DNA from: an uncultured Clostridia bacterium
GTDB lineage: Bacteria; Bacillota; Clostridia; Peptostreptococcales; Anaerovoracaceae
Reading direction: 5' to 3'
NCBI GenBank assembly: GCA_937889655.1
Contig: CALBZG010000096.1
Span: forward strand, 1 to 7,460
Length of the DNA stretch: 7,460 nucleotides
Under the pieces are notes generated by a model. That model was not told where the DNA came from. It did no database searches and saw nothing but the letters and a program-made list of their open reading frames with translations. Of the stretch, positions 6,106 to 7,460 are shown one piece after another. Both the position numbers and the translations under genes were made by a program. Within the stretch, counting starts at the first letter, position 1. Every line of letters starts with the position of its first letter.

Positions 6106-6706
6106 CATTGATGAGATGGTAGACGATCATGGCGGTCATGCCCCAGATGGCAAAACATTCATATCGGTAGATCAGCACGGTGCTCCTGCCTTTTCTCCAG
6201 TTGTAGCCTCCTTCAGCATTGATCATCTCGTAAGGGAAATCATCGGAGACCTGAGGCAGGACATCGAACTGGTATGTCACCGGCTTGGTTTCCATAAAAA
6301 ATTTCAGAGGCACCAGAAAAACATCCTTCACCTCGTCCGGACTCACGTCCAGGTCGAGGTATGTTTCGTAGCCCATGACTCCCAGGAACGGGTATAGGGT
6401 AAAGTTGCTGTAGGTATGCAGGTAATCCAGCTGTCCGATGCACCGGATCTGGTCCTGTCTGATTCGCAACTCTTCGCAGGTTTCACGGATAGCGCAATCC
6501 ATCATGGATTCTCCTTCTTCCCGACGGCCTCCGGGGAAGCAAACCTCCCTTGGCTGCCTTTTCAGGGCGTCCGCCCGCACCTCAAAGAGAACGAAGAGTT
6601 CATCATCCTTTTTCACCAGTGGAACCATCACGGCATAATATCGATAGGTCCCCAGGGGGACCGGTTTTCTTTTTTCAAATACCTTCTCAAAATCATCCAG
6701 CTTCAT
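6074..6706 (-). CDS. Nudix hydrolase, CoA-pyrophosphatase-like
   Basis: A 210-residue Nudix protein (residue numbers below count from a GTG three codons further upstream, at 6715). The Nudix box GX5EX7REUXEE starts at Gly63 (GGRREEGE), with REUXEE at 77-82 and metal-binding Glu81 and Glu82. The usual Gly two positions after the Glu pair is Arg84 (EELRI). The preceding LFEVRADALKRQPREVCFPGG (43-63) resembles the LLTxRSxxLRxxxGxxxFPGG signature of CoA-pyrophosphatases, which cleave CoA or its derivatives to 3',5'-ADP and acyl-phosphopantetheine. The C-terminal IWGMTAMIVYHLI is also common in that group. ATG 6706 is preferred over GTG 6715 because AAGAGG ends 8 bases before it, whereas the GTG overlaps the ribosome site. 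The gene runs convergent to bioB and divergent from hsp20. The Nudix call is firm; the exact substrate is inferred. Confidence 0.88.
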   Translation of the reverse strand: MKLDDFEKVFEKRKPVPLGTYRYYAVMVPLVKKDDELFVLFEVRADALKRQPREVCFPGGRREEGESMMDCAIRETCEELRIRQDQIRCIGQLDYLHTYSNFTLYPFLGVMGYETYLDLDVSPDEVKDVFLVPLKFFMETKPVTYQFDVLPQVSDDFPYEMINAEGGYNWRKGRSTVLIYRYECFAIWGMTAMIVYHLINVMREELGCSD

Positions 6707-6712
6707 TCGGAA

Positions 6713-6720
6713 CACCTCTT
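6713..6720 (-). promoter_or_regulatory. Ribosome binding site that fixes the Nudix start
   Basis: Minus-strand AAGAGGTG, with its GAGG core 8 bases before the ATG at 6706. The alternative GTG start at 6715 lies inside this site and is therefore unlikely. Confidence 0.7.
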
Positions 6721-6747
6721 TAAACCATATACTTCTGTTCTGGCCTC

Positions 6748-6776
6748 ATTGTATCAAATATTGTGTATAGTAACAA
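6748..6776 (-). promoter_or_regulatory. Extended -10 sigma-A promoter of the Nudix gene
   Basis: On the minus strand TTGTTA (6776-6771) is followed after 17 bases by TACAAT (6753-6748), and TGA directly precedes the -10, giving the extended TGnTACAAT form. Transcription would start near 6741, leaving a leader of about 35 bases. The -35 lies inside the GTGTAT...ATACAC inverted repeat, so binding there could affect this promoter. Confidence 0.7.
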
Positions 6777-6785
6777 TCAATACAC
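6763..6785. repeat. GTGTAT-N11-ATACAC inverted repeat, possible operator
   Basis: Perfect 6-bp arms at 6763-6768 and 6780-6785 enclose the -35 of the Nudix promoter. A third GTGTAT occurs at 6830-6835 in the hsp20 upstream region. This is a candidate protein-binding site in the divergent control region. Six-base arms in AT-rich DNA can arise by chance. Confidence 0.35.
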
Positions 6786-6799
6786 TCTCTTTTTTGCGA

Positions 6800-6821
6800 G
6801 GGTTTTTATGTTTAAAAACCC
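6800..6821. repeat. Palindrome with 9-bp arms upstream of hsp20
   Basis: GGGTTTTTA (6800-6808) and TAAAAACCC (6813-6821) are exact reverse complements around the centre TGTT. It lies about 70 bases before the hsp20 start and next to the candidate promoter. It is not the CIRCE element (TTAGCACTC-N9-GAGTGCTAA) and not a CtsR heptad repeat. The position between divergent genes and the lack of a T-tract directly after either arm argue for an operator rather than a terminator. Confidence 0.5.
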
Positions 6822-6835
6822 GGGGGAATGTGTAT
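6810..6835 (+). promoter_or_regulatory. Candidate sigma-B-like stress promoter of hsp20
   Basis: GTTTAA (6810-6815) and GTGTAT (6830-6835) are 14 bases apart. The Bacillus sigma-B consensus is GTTTAA-N12-14-GGGTAT, so this matches 11 of 12 bases with allowed spacing. Transcription would start near 6843, leaving a leader of about 50 bases. Whether this organism has a sigma-B-type factor cannot be told from the window. The only sigma-A-like -10 nearby, TACAAT at 6844-6849, has no recognisable -35. Confidence 0.45.
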
Positions 6836-6880
6836 AAAACAGATACAATATTTCAATTCAAAACCATTTTATATAGGGTT

Positions 6881-6891
6881 GGAGGTGGAGG
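6881..6891 (+). promoter_or_regulatory. Tandem Shine-Dalgarno of hsp20
   Basis: GGAGG occurs at 6881-6885 and again at 6887-6891. The first, 7 bases before ATG 6893, has ideal spacing, while the second abuts the start codon. This defines the start and rules out a longer in-frame reading from further upstream. Confidence 0.85.
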
Positions 6892-6892
6892 A

Positions 6893-7351
6893 ATGAACGA
6901 ACTCAAGAAATTTGAAAAGAATTTTTTTGATGTACCTTCGATATTTGAAGACAGCTTTTTGCCAAGCTACAATTCATTCATGAAGGACATGTTCAAGAAG
7001 TGGCCAAAGGGCGATTTTCTAGCACCTTTTAAGACGGACCTGAAGGAAGAGCCCGACAAGTACATCTTGGAGGCCGAGCTTCCGGGATTCGCAAAGGAAG
7101 AAATCAAAATCAACCTGGACGGCGATAATCTGACCATCAGTGCAGAACACAAGACAGAGGAAAAATCCGAGGAGAAGGGCAAATATATCAGGCAGGAAAG
7201 ATATTACGGCTCATATAAGAGGACATTCGACGCCGGAGCCATCAAAACAGATGACATCAAGGCCGAATACAAAGATGGAGTGCTGAAGCTTGAGCTGCCG
7301 AAGAAAGAGCCTACACCGGAAAAAGAAACAAAAACCATCGAAGTCAAATAG
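6893..7351 (+). CDS. Small heat shock protein, Hsp20/alpha-crystallin family
   Basis: A 152-residue ATP-independent holdase chaperone that binds unfolding proteins and forms large oligomers in the cytoplasm. It has an aromatic-rich N-terminal arm (residues 1-45, many Phe). An alpha-crystallin domain spans about 46-138, with KYILEAELPGFAKEEI (56-71), a charged loop rich in Glu and Lys (85-100), YYGSYKRTF (104-112) and the signature AEYKDGVLKLELPK (124-137). A charged tail ends in the I-x-V anchor IEV (149-151), which docks into neighbouring subunits. Length is usual for bacterial Hsp20. The start is set by the tandem GGAGG. The gene is monocistronic, with its own upstream control region and a terminator 40 bases after the stop. 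It may be stress-induced through the sigma-B-like site or the palindrome. Confidence 0.95.
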   Translation: MNELKKFEKNFFDVPSIFEDSFLPSYNSFMKDMFKKWPKGDFLAPFKTDLKEEPDKYILEAELPGFAKEEIKINLDGDNLTISAEHKTEEKSEEKGKYIRQERYYGSYKRTFDAGAIKTDDIKAEYKDGVLKLELPKKEPTPEKETKTIEVK

Positions 7352-7390
7352 CACTGAGTATAACTAAAAATTCAATAGGGTAATTGTCGG

Positions 7391-7426
7391 AACACCGGGG
7401 GCTTTTTAACCCGGTGTTTCTTTATT
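7391..7426 (+). terminator. Intrinsic terminator after hsp20
   Basis: AACACCGGG (7391-7399) pairs perfectly with CCCGGTGTT (7410-7418) around a 10-base loop, followed by a T-rich run TTCTTTATTT to 7426. This is a clear rho-independent terminator for hsp20. I see no gene in the remaining bases to the window end. Confidence 0.9.
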
Positions 7427-7460
7427 TCATATTTCGTGCGTTTTTGTTTCCGTTTCGCTG

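Noticed and set aside
6781..6800. CIRCE or CtsR heat-shock operator upstream of hsp20
   Set aside because: CACTC-like and GCGAG bases are present but do not form the TTAGCACTC inverted repeat, and no CtsR heptad repeats are seen.
6869..6875. TTATAT/TATATA as the hsp20 -10 box
   Set aside because: The resulting transcript would begin at or inside the Shine-Dalgarno site, and no -35 lies at the right distance.
6416..6892. Long in-frame extension upstream of the hsp20 start
   Set aside because: It is antisense to the Nudix gene and runs through its promoter. The strong GGAGG pair and Hsp20 family length place the start at 6893.

Overview
This 7.46-kb window has the gene content of a Clostridia-like Firmicute, probably an obligate anaerobe of middling GC. 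That placement is inferred from several things: consensus sigma-A promoters and strong Shine-Dalgarno sites, a Firmicute-style split polysaccharide co-polymerase and BY-kinase pair, an ECF-type biotin S-component, a clostridial-type zinc-ribbon protein, and a biotin synthase whose ligand set resembles the anaerobe type. Nine protein genes are supported. No tRNA, rRNA, CRISPR array or insertion sequence is visible.

Layout. (1) 1-2876, plus strand: the 3' part of an SGNH/GDSL hydrolase cut by the window edge, a QueG-like double [4Fe-4S] protein, a small two-module zinc-ribbon protein, and galE (UDP-sugar 4-epimerase), all closely spaced. (2) 2877-4457: a probable promoter, then a Wzz/CpsC-type membrane protein and a CpsD/CapB-type tyrosine autokinase with a C-terminal tyrosine cluster. 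(3) 4458-6105: a perfect-consensus sigma-A promoter, then bioY and bioB, which overlap by 11 bases. (4) 6074-6706, minus strand: a CoA-pyrophosphatase-like Nudix hydrolase whose 3' end overlaps the end of bioB by 32 bases. (5) 6707-6892: a 186-base divergent control region with a minus-strand extended -10 promoter, a perfect 9-bp-arm palindrome and a sigma-B-like promoter candidate. (6) 6893-7351: a small heat shock protein (Hsp20), followed by a clear intrinsic terminator at 7391-7426.

How the genes fit together. GalE would supply UDP-Gal and, judging by a Cys at the substrate gatekeeper position, probably UDP-GalNAc/GlcNAc. The CpsC/CpsD pair next to it would control polymer assembly, although no glycosyltransferase, Wzy, Wzx or tyrosine phosphatase is in view. 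BioY plus BioB without the other bio genes points to vitamin scavenging, with BioB converting imported or separately made dethiobiotin. The Nudix and Hsp20 genes look like housekeeping and stress functions sharing a divergent control region.

The points most worth following are the BioB auxiliary-cluster ligand change, the bioY-bioB pairing, and the palindrome with sigma-B-like signal upstream of hsp20. I did not find a clearly novel multi-gene system such as a defence locus, mobile element or biosynthetic cluster.
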